Of a stretch of 28,550 bases of DNA, positions 5,507-12,107 are shown piece by piece. The stretch spans positions 1 through 28,550 of the forward strand of contig JAEVZK010000152.1 of the NCBI GenBank assembly GCA_023392285.1, written 5' to 3'. The notes under the pieces were generated by a model that worked only from the letters and a program-made list of their open reading frames with translations, was not told the origin of the DNA and did not search any database. The first letter of the stretch is position 1; the number at the start of each line of letters is the position of its first letter. A program made the position numbers and the translations under genes. Origin of the DNA: Armatimonadota bacterium. GTDB taxonomy: Bacteria > Armatimonadota > Fimbriimonadia > Fimbriimonadales > Fimbriimonadaceae.

Positions 5507-7831
5507 ATGAAAGTTCTCGTCATCGGGTCAGGCCCGATCGTGATTGGTCAGGCTGCAGAGTTCGATTACGCGGGCACCCAAGCTTGCAAAGCGCTTCGCG
5601 AAGAGGGGCACCAGGTCGTTCTCATCAACTCGAATCCGGCGACGATCATGACCGATCCGGGGGTGAGCGACGCCCTTTACATCGAGCCTCTCACCCCGGA
5701 ATTTTGTGAACGAGTCATCGCGCGTGAGAAGCCGGATGCCTTGTTGCCGACGCTTGGCGGACAGACGGGGTTGAACCTCGCAATCGAGCTCAATGATCAG
5801 GGCATCCTTGAAAAACACAATGTAAAGTTGCTGGGCACGCCCCTTAGCGCGATCCGCAAGGCCGAGGATCGAGAGCAGTTCCGCGAGCTCATGCGGGAGA
5901 TCAAGGAGCCGGTTCCGGAGAGCTGGATCATTCGCTCGCCCGATGATTTGAAAGGCATTTTGGATGTGGTTCCCTACCCATGCATCATTCGGCCTGCCTA
6001 CACCCTTGGCGGCACCGGCGGAGGTGTTGCAAACTCACCCGAAGAGCTATGGGAGATTGGCAACAAGGGGCTCAAGCTCTCCATGCGCAGCATGATCATG
6101 GTGGAACGCTCGCTCCTCGGCTGGAAAGAGATCGAGTACGAAGTCATGCGGGACAAGATGGGCAACACGATCACCGTGTGCAACATGGAGAACCTCGACC
6201 CGATGGGCGTTCACACTGGAGACTCCATCGTCGTTGCACCTTCCCAGACCTTGAGCGATTTTGAATATCACATGATGCGGACCGCCGCGCTGAAGATCAT
6301 CAACGCGCTTGGGATCGAAGGTGGATGCAACGTGCAGATGGCGCTGAATCCAGATGGCTTCGACTACTACATTATCGAGGTCAACCCCAGGGTTTCGCGA
6401 TCGTCGGCGCTAGCTTCGAAGGCGACCGGCTATCCGATCGCACGGGTTGCGGCCAAGATCGCAGTCGGCAAGACTCTGGATGAAATCGACAATCAGGTGA
6501 CGATGACGACGAAGGCTTGTTTTGAGCCGGCGCTCGACTATTGCGTCGTGAAGATTCCGCGCTGGCCCTTCGACAAGTTCGCCACCGGCGACCGGTCGCT
6601 CTTCACTCAGATGAAGGCGACGGGCGAAGTGATGGCGATCGATCGGTCGTTCGAGGCGGCGCTGATGAAGGCGATACGGGGATTGGAAGTCAAGCAGAAG
6701 GACCTCCGCCACCACCGCTGGGGTGTCATGGCCGTCCCGGCCATGGGTGTTCCGTCCGTCTCGGACGGAGAGATCGACAAACGCCAGGGGGCATATCTGC
6801 CGCACTGGACGCAGGAGGGGGCAGTCTATCACGTGGTTTTTCGTCTGGCCGATGCGGTGGCTAAAGATATTGCGGCTACTTGGCAGAACGAGAGAGCCGA
6901 ACTAGAGCGCATTGCCGCCTCCGGCAGTCTCTCCTTTGCTGAGATCAATCGCCTTCGGCTCTTGAGAGCCGATAAGATCGAAAACTTTCTCGACCGGGGC
7001 TATGGCGATTGCACGCTGGCTCAAGCAGGCGTGGCTTCGCTCGTTGCCGAAAGCCTACGCCATTTCGACGGCACACGATACCACTTGCACGCGTGGGCGA
7101 TTATGCCAAATCACGTCCATGTCGTCGTGGAGCCTCTGCCGGACCAGACTCTTTCTGAAATCTTGCATTCTTGGAAGTCCTTCACTGCTCACGCGATCAA
7201 CAAACTCCTCGGGCGCAATGGAGAATTGTGGTTGTCGGAATATTACGATCACATCATCCGAGACCCCAAAGAATACGAAAGCACGATCGACTACGTGCTG
7301 GCGAATCCCGCCAGGGCAAAGCTGGTCGATTGGCCGTGGACGGGAAGTCGGCGAGACGCCGACAACACACAAGCGCGGGACGCGCTAGACACAAAGGAGC
7401 TCGAAGAGGCGATTCGTAAACCTACCGACGAGCGCCTCTGGGCGCTCGCTGCCGGACTGCGACAGGGCATGAGTGTCGACGAAGTCAATCGCCTTAGCCG
7501 AGTCGACAAGTGGTTCCTCCGAAAGATCAAGAAATTGGTCGAAATCGAACAGGCTCTTCTCCATGCGGGATCATCAAACAATCTCGAAGAATTGATCGGG
7601 GAAGCGTTCCTCTTCGGGTACTCATCCAACTCGATTGCCGATTTGATCCGAAAAAGCAATCTGGACGAAGTCCAGAAAGAAGATGCGGATCGGCTCATCG
7701 CCAAACAGAAGATCCAGCCGGTCTTCAAGATGGTGGACACTTGCGCAGGCGAATTCGAGTCGCACACCCCCTACTACTACAGCACCTTTGACCAAGAGGA
7801 CGATGCCGTCCCGGCGCGCACCGGCGCCTGA
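5507..7831 (+). CDS. carB: CarB N-terminal half with in-frame RAYT insertion
   Basis: The large subunit of carbamoyl-phosphate synthase makes carbamoyl phosphate for arginine and pyrimidine synthesis. Residues 1-405 are the first ATP-grasp half (carboxyphosphate domain), with clear motifs KVLVIGSGPIVIGQ, GGTGGGVANS, SLLGWKEIEYEVMRD and IEVNPRVSRSSALASKATG. Residues 406-629 are a foreign RAYT transposase unit read in the same frame. Residues 630-774 are the CarB oligomerisation domain (KELEEAIRKPTDERLW to VDTCAGEFE and YYYSTFDQEDD). The stop then falls where the second ATP-grasp half should begin, so about 500 residues (synthetic domain B and the regulatory domain) are missing; full CarB is about 1,070 residues. 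Without the insertion the product would be 550 residues. It may be a broken gene, or the first half of a split CarB as in Aquifex and Methanocaldococcus. There is no carA nearby. Confidence 0.85.
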   Translation: MKVLVIGSGPIVIGQAAEFDYAGTQACKALREEGHQVVLINSNPATIMTDPGVSDALYIEPLTPEFCERVIAREKPDALLPTLGGQTGLNLAIELNDQGILEKHNVKLLGTPLSAIRKAEDREQFRELMREIKEPVPESWIIRSPDDLKGILDVVPYPCIIRPAYTLGGTGGGVANSPEELWEIGNKGLKLSMRSMIMVERSLLGWKEIEYEVMRDKMGNTITVCNMENLDPMGVHTGDSIVVAPSQTLSDFEYHMMRTAALKIINALGIEGGCNVQMALNPDGFDYYIIEVNPRVSRSSALASKATGYPIARVAAKIAVGKTLDEIDNQVTMTTKACFEPALDYCVVKIPRWPFDKFATGDRSLFTQMKATGEVMAIDRSFEAALMKAIRGLEVKQKDLRHHRWGVMAVPAMGVPSVSDGEIDKRQGAYLPHWTQEGAVYHVVFRLADAVAKDIAATWQNERAELERIAASGSLSFAEINRLRLLRADKIENFLDRGYGDCTLAQAGVASLVAESLRHFDGTRYHLHAWAIMPNHVHVVVEPLPDQTLSEILHSWKSFTAHAINKLLGRNGELWLSEYYDHIIRDPKEYESTIDYVLANPARAKLVDWPWTGSRRDADNTQARDALDTKELEEAIRKPTDERLWALAAGLRQGMSVDEVNRLSRVDKWFLRKIKKLVEIEQALLHAGSSNNLEELIGEAFLFGYSSNSIADLIRKSNLDEVQKEDADRLIAKQKIQPVFKMVDTCAGEFESHTPYYYSTFDQEDDAVPARTGA
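6723..6769 (+). repeat. Left REP-like hairpin pair of the RAYT element
   Basis: Two tandem hairpins. The outer one is ATGGCCG (6728-6734), loop TCC, CGGCCAT (6738-6744), preceded by GGTGTC. The inner one is TCCGTCCG (6751-6758), loop TCT, CGGACGGA (6762-6769), preceded by GGGTGT. The GTGT-type tag before each hairpin resembles the conserved tetranucleotide that precedes REP hairpins recognised by RAYTs. Confidence 0.8.
7347..7392 (-). repeat. Right REP-like hairpin pair of the RAYT element (inverted)
   Basis: Two hairpins in opposite orientation to the left pair. The inner one is GTCGGCG (7347-7353), loop AGA, CGCCGAC (7357-7363), followed by AACAC. The outer one is AGCGCG (7372-7377), loop GGA, CGCGCT (7381-7386), followed by AGACAC. 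Read on the minus strand they have the same order, tags (GTGTCT, GTGTT) and loops (TCC outer, TCT inner) as the left pair, but different stem sequences. Confidence 0.8.
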
Positions 7832-7945
7832 AAGCGCTCACCGCAAGCGCACAACAACCGTGGTGCTCGTGGTCAGGATCAGCATGTAGGCTACTAATTT
7901 TTATTCACACAGGTTGACTTATGTAGAACTTCGTCTGCTAGTTTA
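7832..7945 (+). other. Junction between carB remnant and capsid module
   Basis: This 114-bp stretch holds no intact gene. Just after the carB stop, the neighbouring frame reads RKRTTTVVLVV, which resembles the first beta strand of the missing second CarB half, but the following GxGP loop is absent. It may be eroded carB sequence. The right part is AT-richer and contains TTGACT (7914-7919) and TAGTTT (7939-7944), 19 nt apart, a weak promoter candidate for the capsid genes. Confidence 0.4.
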
Positions 7946-7948
7946 GTG

Positions 7949-8734
7949 ATGTTAATGAGCGACTCAACCAAAGCTAGCGAACCGATGGCAGACGGCTGGA
8001 TCGAACGCAAGGCAAAGCTGTTTGAGGTGGGCGATTATCCTGACAAGGGAGTCACCGTCACCCACGAGCACCTTAGCGCGCTCGCCAAAGACTTTAAAGC
8101 TCCCGTGCCGATCCTGATCGAGCATGCGGCCTCTCCCCTTGAGCTTGGCTTCCTTACCAGCGTCGAACATGTCGGCTGCGAGTTGTTTGGAACCCTCTCG
8201 CTGAACCACGAAGCGAATCAACTCGTCGAGCGAAGCGGCTCCAAAGCCCTGTCGCTGGGACTCGCAAGCGATCTCTCGCAGATTCGCGAGGTGAGCATCG
8301 TACGGAATCCAAGGATCGCAAGCGCCCAGATGTTCTCCTCGGAGGTGCGATTCGACACGTCTCTCGAGAGCAAGCCGGCTGGCGAGAATTGGCAGCGAAA
8401 GTATGATCAACTGGTCCGGGAGCGCCGGGAGGAGCAGGCGGAGAGGCAGGTGAGGCAATTCGTCTCCCAAGGCAAACTCACGCCTGCGCAAGCACCCTTC
8501 GCAAAGGCTCTCTTGAGCAGCGACGATGCGATCCTCTTCGATGGAGAGTCGCAACCGCTTGGCCAACTGCTTTCGGCTCTCATTCAGCGCCAGCCGCCTC
8601 ACCGCATGTTTGGCGAGCGAGCACCGGCAAGCACCGCAGACTATTCGTCACACCTGCTCATGCCGGAAGAAGTGGCTTTCTATCAGAAGCATTTTCCCGG
8701 AGTGAGCCTCGACGAAATTGCCAAGCGGCGCTAG
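7949..8734 (+). CDS. Mu gpI-like prohead protease/scaffold protein
   Basis: A 261-residue protein resembling the protease-scaffold proteins that precede the capsid gene in Mu-like phages. The N-terminal part (to about residue 125) has the pattern of prohead proteases: PVPILIEHAASPLELGFL with a candidate catalytic His, then a candidate Ser in ALSLGLASDL, then IREVSIVRNPRIASAQMF. A charged helical segment (about 140-175, rich in R/E/Q) follows and fits a scaffolding role. In phages such proteins shape the prohead and then digest the scaffold. Its position directly before the cement and capsid genes supports the call. GTG 7946 and ATG 7955 are alternative starts; none has a Shine-Dalgarno sequence. 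The match is by pattern, and distant. Confidence 0.7.
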   Translation: MLMSDSTKASEPMADGWIERKAKLFEVGDYPDKGVTVTHEHLSALAKDFKAPVPILIEHAASPLELGFLTSVEHVGCELFGTLSLNHEANQLVERSGSKALSLGLASDLSQIREVSIVRNPRIASAQMFSSEVRFDTSLESKPAGENWQRKYDQLVRERREEQAERQVRQFVSQGKLTPAQAPFAKALLSSDDAILFDGESQPLGQLLSALIQRQPPHRMFGERAPASTADYSSHLLMPEEVAFYQKHFPGVSLDEIAKRR

Positions 8735-8810
8735 AGCGTTTGCATTTACTTGCCGCTCTGCGGCACCAATCTGGCGCGAACCGCGCCCCAGCAGGAGAAG
8801 GATACAAATC

Positions 8811-9251
8811 ATGGCAGCACTGACTGCAGCACTCGAAACATATGAAAAGCCAGGTTTGGTGGTGAGCTACAAGCTTGCCACCGCCAAAATTTACAAAGGC
8901 GCCCTCGTCGGCATCAACAGCTCCGGCTATATCGTGAAGATGGATAACGGTACCGCCGGGCTCAAATACGTCGGTGTCGCGAACGAAACCGTCGATAATA
9001 GCGCCGGCAACGCGGGTGACCGCTCCATGAACATCACCAAGAGCGGCTCGTTCGTGTTCAAAGCGGCAAGCGGCTTCACGCCCGGAATCGCCGACCTCGG
9101 AAAGGAAGTCTACGCCAACACCGACTGGGAGGTGCAGATTCTCACCGCAGGTCTCACGAACACCTACAAGGTGGGCACAATTGTCGCCATCGAGAGCACC
9201 TCAACCGGTGCCTCCGGCGTTCGCATTCGAATCGACAATTACACTGTTTGA
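8811..9251 (+). CDS. Capsid cement/decoration-like protein (DUF2190-like)
   Basis: A 146-residue beta-rich protein with the pattern typical of small head-decoration proteins coded next to gpT-type capsids: KIYKGALVGINSSGYIVKMD, YVGVANETVDNSAGNAGDRS, then SGSFVFKAASGF. These proteins bind the outside of the shell and stabilise it. The start is the ATG at 8811 because an AGGAG ribosome binding site lies upstream (8793-8797); a longer in-frame reading from 8718 overlaps the previous gene and lacks such a signal. It lies between the protease and capsid genes, the expected order in Mu-like head modules. The family assignment is by pattern and not certain. Confidence 0.65.
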   Translation: MAALTAALETYEKPGLVVSYKLATAKIYKGALVGINSSGYIVKMDNGTAGLKYVGVANETVDNSAGNAGDRSMNITKSGSFVFKAASGFTPGIADLGKEVYANTDWEVQILTAGLTNTYKVGTIVAIESTSTGASGVRIRIDNYTV

Positions 9252-9325
9252 CTCACTCTTCGCCGAGGACTCGCATTTCGTCCACGGCGTCCTTACCGCG
9301 GCTGGACCGCACCTAAAGGAGAATC

Positions 9326-10261
9326 ATGGCGTTAACCAAAAGCGACATCCCAGACCTCATTTTGCCCGGGCTCAAAGCTGAGTTCGCTCAGGCGTACAAG
9401 AACGAAATCGACAACAGCATCGCGGAGAAGATCGCGACCGTCATCAACACCACCCAGCCAGCGCAGAAATATGCCTGGCTCAGCACGGTCCCGCCGATGC
9501 GAGAATTCGTGGACGAACGCCGCCCCTCTGGCATGACCGAGTATGCGCTCACTATCGAGGATAAGGTCTTCGAGTCAACCATTGCGGTTGACCGGCGGGC
9601 CATCGAGGACGATCAACTCGACCTCATCAAGCTGCGAATTCGCGATTTGGCGGCACGCGTCACGGCTCATCGGCAACAGATCGTGCTGCAGGCCCTCATC
9701 GAGGGATTTTCGACGAATGCCTATGACGGCACGAGCTTCTTCGGCACTGCTCATCCGACTAACGGATCGACATACACCAACAAGGGAACGAGCGCTCTTG
9801 ACGCGACATCCCTCAGCTCGGCGATGAACCAGATGATGCTCGTGCCGGACGACCAAGGCGTACCGCTCGGCATCGTCCCGGACACTCTGGTGGTGGGGCC
9901 AAAGCTGCAATGGTCGGCCATGGAACTGGTGGAAAGCCCGGTTGTGGTGTACAAGGGCAACGCGAGCGACAGCGCACCTTCGAGCGCGTATCGAAACGTG
10001 TTCCAAGGCAAGCTGAACCTCATCGTCTCTCCATTCCTCAGCGGCGCGAGTGATGACTACTGGTTCCTGCTCGATACAAAGCGCCCCGTCAAGGGACTGA
10101 TCCTTCAGCAAAGAAGCGACGTTCCGGTCGAGTTCAGCGCGCTGGATAATTCGAGCGGAGCGGAAGGGGCCTTCATGCGTGATCGCTTCTACTACGGTGT
10201 CCGCGCTCGATACAACGTCGGTTACGGTCTTTGGCAGGCCGCTTACGGAAGCCAACTCTAA
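9326..10261 (+). CDS. Mu-like major capsid protein (gpT family)
   Basis: A 311-residue HK97-fold shell protein of the Mu gpT type. Family-typical features are the N-terminal helix with LKAEFAQAYKN, the segment AQKYAWLSTVPPMREFVDER, LTIEDKVFESTIAVDRRAIEDDQL, DGTSFFGTAHPT, LVVGPKLQWSAMELV and the C-terminal FYYGVRARYNVGYGLWQAAY. The length matches the family. A strong AAAGGAG ribosome binding site precedes the ATG by 6 nt, consistent with high expression of a structural protein. The intact ORF and conserved core suggest the protein still folds. With no packaging genes near, it may form empty shells. Confidence 0.88.
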   Translation: MALTKSDIPDLILPGLKAEFAQAYKNEIDNSIAEKIATVINTTQPAQKYAWLSTVPPMREFVDERRPSGMTEYALTIEDKVFESTIAVDRRAIEDDQLDLIKLRIRDLAARVTAHRQQIVLQALIEGFSTNAYDGTSFFGTAHPTNGSTYTNKGTSALDATSLSSAMNQMMLVPDDQGVPLGIVPDTLVVGPKLQWSAMELVESPVVVYKGNASDSAPSSAYRNVFQGKLNLIVSPFLSGASDDYWFLLDTKRPVKGLILQQRSDVPVEFSALDNSSGAEGAFMRDRFYYGVRARYNVGYGLWQAAYGSQL

Positions 10262-10322
10262 TGGCGATCGTCGGTGAGGCGTCGGGACAGGCGGCCTCTA
10301 CTTACACTTAAAAGGAGAACAC

Positions 10323-10586
10323 ATGTCATTTGCTCAAATTGCGGCAGTAGCCGCCTTGCTCGGAATTGGAGGCGCGATCGGAGCGATCATAGCCATGATG
10401 ACTGCGGCGACTCGAGTGGAATCAGACTTCAGCGGATTTCGCGAACTCTTTCGGTCCTACATCTCCAACAAGTCGGACGGCCCCTCCCTCGCCCTGCGGG
10501 ACAGCTTTGAAGCGTTCGAGCTCGACCTTGCTTCCCTAAGCGAGACATTCGAGAAGGTTAAAGCGGCGCTCAAGATCAAGCGATGA
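10323..10586 (+). CDS. Small membrane-anchored protein in capsid cluster
   Basis: An 87-residue protein not assigned to a family. Residues 4-26 form one strongly hydrophobic segment (IAAVAALLGIGGAIGAIIAMM), followed by a soluble, helix-prone part rich in charged residues that could form a short coiled coil. A clear AAAAGGAG ribosome binding site precedes the ATG. Its stop overlaps the start of the next gene by 4 nt (ATGA), so the two are translationally coupled. A holin or spanin-like role, or anchoring of shells to the membrane, can be imagined but nothing in the sequence proves it. Confidence 0.7.
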   Translation: MSFAQIAAVAALLGIGGAIGAIIAMMTAATRVESDFSGFRELFRSYISNKSDGPSLALRDSFEAFELDLASLSETFEKVKAALKIKR

Positions 10587-10825
10587 GCGCAGAACTCGCT
10601 GCGTTGGTAGGTTCATTCATTGCCTCTGCTTTTGCTCTCGTGAAGTATGCAATGAACCAGAACCGTTCCATTCTCGATCGCTTTGTGCAGTTCCTTCAGC
10701 AGACCACCGATCGCCAGGAGCGAGTCAACGAGCAGTTTCAGCGGGCGATGGACCAACTCGGGGCAAACGTGCGAGAGAATTCAATTCTCCTCGCACGGGT
10801 TGCCGAGCGGCTGGAACTCTCATAG
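10583..10825 (+). CDS. Small membrane/coiled-coil protein in capsid cluster
   Basis: An 80-residue protein with one N-terminal hydrophobic segment (about residues 4-22, ELAALVGSFIASAFALVKY) and a long polar helix (about 25-80, rich in Q, R and E) likely to form a coiled coil. The topology resembles its upstream partner, with which it overlaps by 4 nt, so the pair may form a hetero-complex at the membrane. Paired overlapping small membrane proteins recall lysis accessory proteins of phages, but no lysin gene is present. No family recognised. Confidence 0.7.
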   Translation: MSAELAALVGSFIASAFALVKYAMNQNRSILDRFVQFLQQTTDRQERVNEQFQRAMDQLGANVRENSILLARVAERLELS

Positions 10826-10834
10826 GAGGAAACT

Positions 10835-11227
10835 ATGTCCCTCACCATTTCCCGTGATCGGATCAAGGAACGCTGCATGATCAGCGTATCAGATTACGAC
10901 AGTCTGATCGACAACCTGATTGCCGATCTGGAGCCGATGATCGAGTTCGCAATTCGAGACGAGTACCTCCTCGATTCGGATGCGGGCCTGCAGGCGATGC
11001 TAAGCTACGGCGCACTTCAGATCGGAACGGGCGAATTCATGAAATGCCTGCTCCGCAAAGTCGGCTTTGCCGAGAGCATCGGGTATGGCGTGGCAGTTCC
11101 CATGATCGGCACCCAGCGCGCCGAGGAAGCTCAAGCGGGTTGGATGACGCTGAAGCCATTTCTGAAAAACTCGTTCAGTAACTCTTCGGAACCGAAAATC
11201 CAGTTCGCTCCCAAGCCGGAGCCATAA
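10835..11227 (+). CDS. Head-tail connector-like protein (tentative)
   Basis: A 130-residue protein, mostly helical, with SVSDYDSLIDNLIADLEPMIEFAIRD near the start. This resembles the small helical connector proteins (gp6/gp36-like) that follow the capsid gene in many phages. The ATG is preceded by AGGAGG at 6-nt spacing, an optimal ribosome binding site. The gene is the last of the cluster; its stop lies 7 bp before a hairpin terminator. The call is based on size, helix pattern and position only. It could equally be a cluster-specific protein of other function. Confidence 0.5.
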   Translation: MSLTISRDRIKERCMISVSDYDSLIDNLIADLEPMIEFAIRDEYLLDSDAGLQAMLSYGALQIGTGEFMKCLLRKVGFAESIGYGVAVPMIGTQRAEEAQAGWMTLKPFLKNSFSNSSEPKIQFAPKPEP

Positions 11228-11234
11228 GCATAAA

Positions 11235-11254
11235 GGCTCCGCGGATGCGGAGCC
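11235..11254. terminator. Bidirectional hairpin terminator
   Basis: A perfect 8-bp stem GGCTCCGC (11235-11242) and GCGGAGCC (11247-11254) with a 4-nt loop. On the plus strand it is followed by CTGTTT and closes the capsid cluster. On the minus strand it is followed by TTTATGCTT and lies 81 bp past the end of fabG, so it may serve both converging genes. Confidence 0.75.
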
Positions 11255-11335
11255 CTGTTTCGTGAGAGGAAAAGGCTCATTCTGCCTTCGCCAACAATAA
11301 CAAACCGCACGCAGCGCGCGGCAGTTCCGGCAATT

Positions 11336-12064
11336 TTATAAAAACAGCCCACCGTCGATGGTGAGGGTCTGTCCGGTAATGTATGCCGCCTCGCGACTGG
11401 AAAGGAAGAGAACCGCTGGTGAGATGTCATCCGCTGTTCCCAGCCTCCCCGCTGGGGCATCCTTCTCCACTCGCTGCTTGAATTCCTCGGGCAGATCGTG
11501 GGTCATGTCGGTTTCGATGAAACCAGGAGCGATTGCGTTGCAGGTAATGCCGCGCGACCCTAGCTCTTTGGCAACCGAGAGCGTGATCCCGATGATGCCC
11601 GCTTTCGAAGCGGCATAGTTCACTTGCCCCGCTTGGCCATGCAAGCCGATCACGCTGCTCATATTCACGATCCGACCGTACCTTGCCTTCATCATGGGAC
11701 GAGTGACGGCCTTGATGCAGTTGTACGTCCCTTTGAGATTGATATCGATGACCCGATCCCAATCTTCGTCTTTAAGGCGCATCATCAGGTTGTCCCGGGC
11801 AATACCCGCATTGTTGATCAGCACCGAGGGTGTCCCGAGCTCTGCGGCGACCATGCCAAAAACTTCGTCCACACGCTCGGAGTCGCTGACGTCGCAGGCG
11901 TACCCTTTCGCGCCCTCCATCTGGTTGGCGGTGGCCATCGCCCCCTCTTCAGTGGTGGCGATGCAAGCCACTCGCGCACCCTCTTTCCCAAACGCCAGGG
12001 CGATTGCCTTACCCATCCCTCGGCTGGCACCCGTCACTACCACGACTTGATCGCTGAAACGCAT
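11336..12064 (-). CDS. fabG: 3-oxoacyl-[acyl-carrier-protein] reductase
   Basis: An NADPH-dependent short-chain dehydrogenase that reduces beta-ketoacyl-ACP in fatty acid elongation. The 242-residue length is typical. The cofactor-binding TGASRGMG (residues 11-18), the NNAG motif (84-87) and the catalytic Ser137, Tyr150 and Lys154 (Y-AAS-K) are all present, as is the C-terminal ITGQTLTIDGGLFL close to the FabG consensus. It is on the same strand as acpP-fabF but 9 kb upstream of them. No fabD or fabH is adjacent, so a related SDR function cannot be fully excluded. Upstream is a secreted protein gene 43 bp away on the same strand. Confidence 0.9.
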   Translation of the reverse strand: MRFSDQVVVVTGASRGMGKAIALAFGKEGARVACIATTEEGAMATANQMEGAKGYACDVSDSERVDEVFGMVAAELGTPSVLINNAGIARDNLMMRLKDEDWDRVIDINLKGTYNCIKAVTRPMMKARYGRIVNMSSVIGLHGQAGQVNYAASKAGIIGITLSVAKELGSRGITCNAIAPGFIETDMTHDLPEEFKQRVEKDAPAGRLGTADDISPAVLFLSSREAAYITGQTLTIDGGLFL

Positions 12065-12107
12065 GCGAATGTCTTACCCCGCTTTCGCCCAAGGAGACGC
12101 TTTACGT

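Larger units (their letters stand above)
6722..7393 (+). mobile_element. RAYT element (REP-associated tyrosine transposase) inside carB
   Basis: A roughly 670-bp unit sits between CarB residues Trp405 and Lys630. It encodes a Y1/HUH transposase domain (about residues 430-615 of the fusion) of the REP-associated type: YLPHWTQEGAVYHVVFRLAD at the start, the H-x-H metal site in MPNHVHVVV (His536, His538), the typical ILHSWKSFTAHAIN helix, and the catalytic tyrosine in LSEYYDHIIRD (Tyr579 or Tyr580). Both ends carry paired hairpins in inverted orientation. The transposase has no stop of its own here. An internal ATG at 6743 could serve as its own start. Exact ends are uncertain by a few bases; GTGTC at 6723-6727 and GACAC at 7388-7392 are the outermost matching sequences. 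Confidence 0.85.

Noticed and set aside
6722..7393. Intein inside CarB
   Set aside because: An in-frame insertion in a conserved enzyme first suggests an intein, but there is no Cys/Ser at the first position, no C-terminal His-Asn with Cys/Ser/Thr, and the domain is clearly a Y1 RAYT transposase with hairpin ends.
9326..10261. Encapsulin shell gene
   Set aside because: The sequence pattern and gene order match the Mu gpT capsid with its protease and cement partners, rather than classical encapsulins with an adjacent cargo gene. A compartment role remains only a hypothesis.
7949..11227. Complete or inducible prophage
   Set aside because: No integrase, repressor, terminase, portal, tail or lysin genes are visible and no attachment-site repeats were found around the module.
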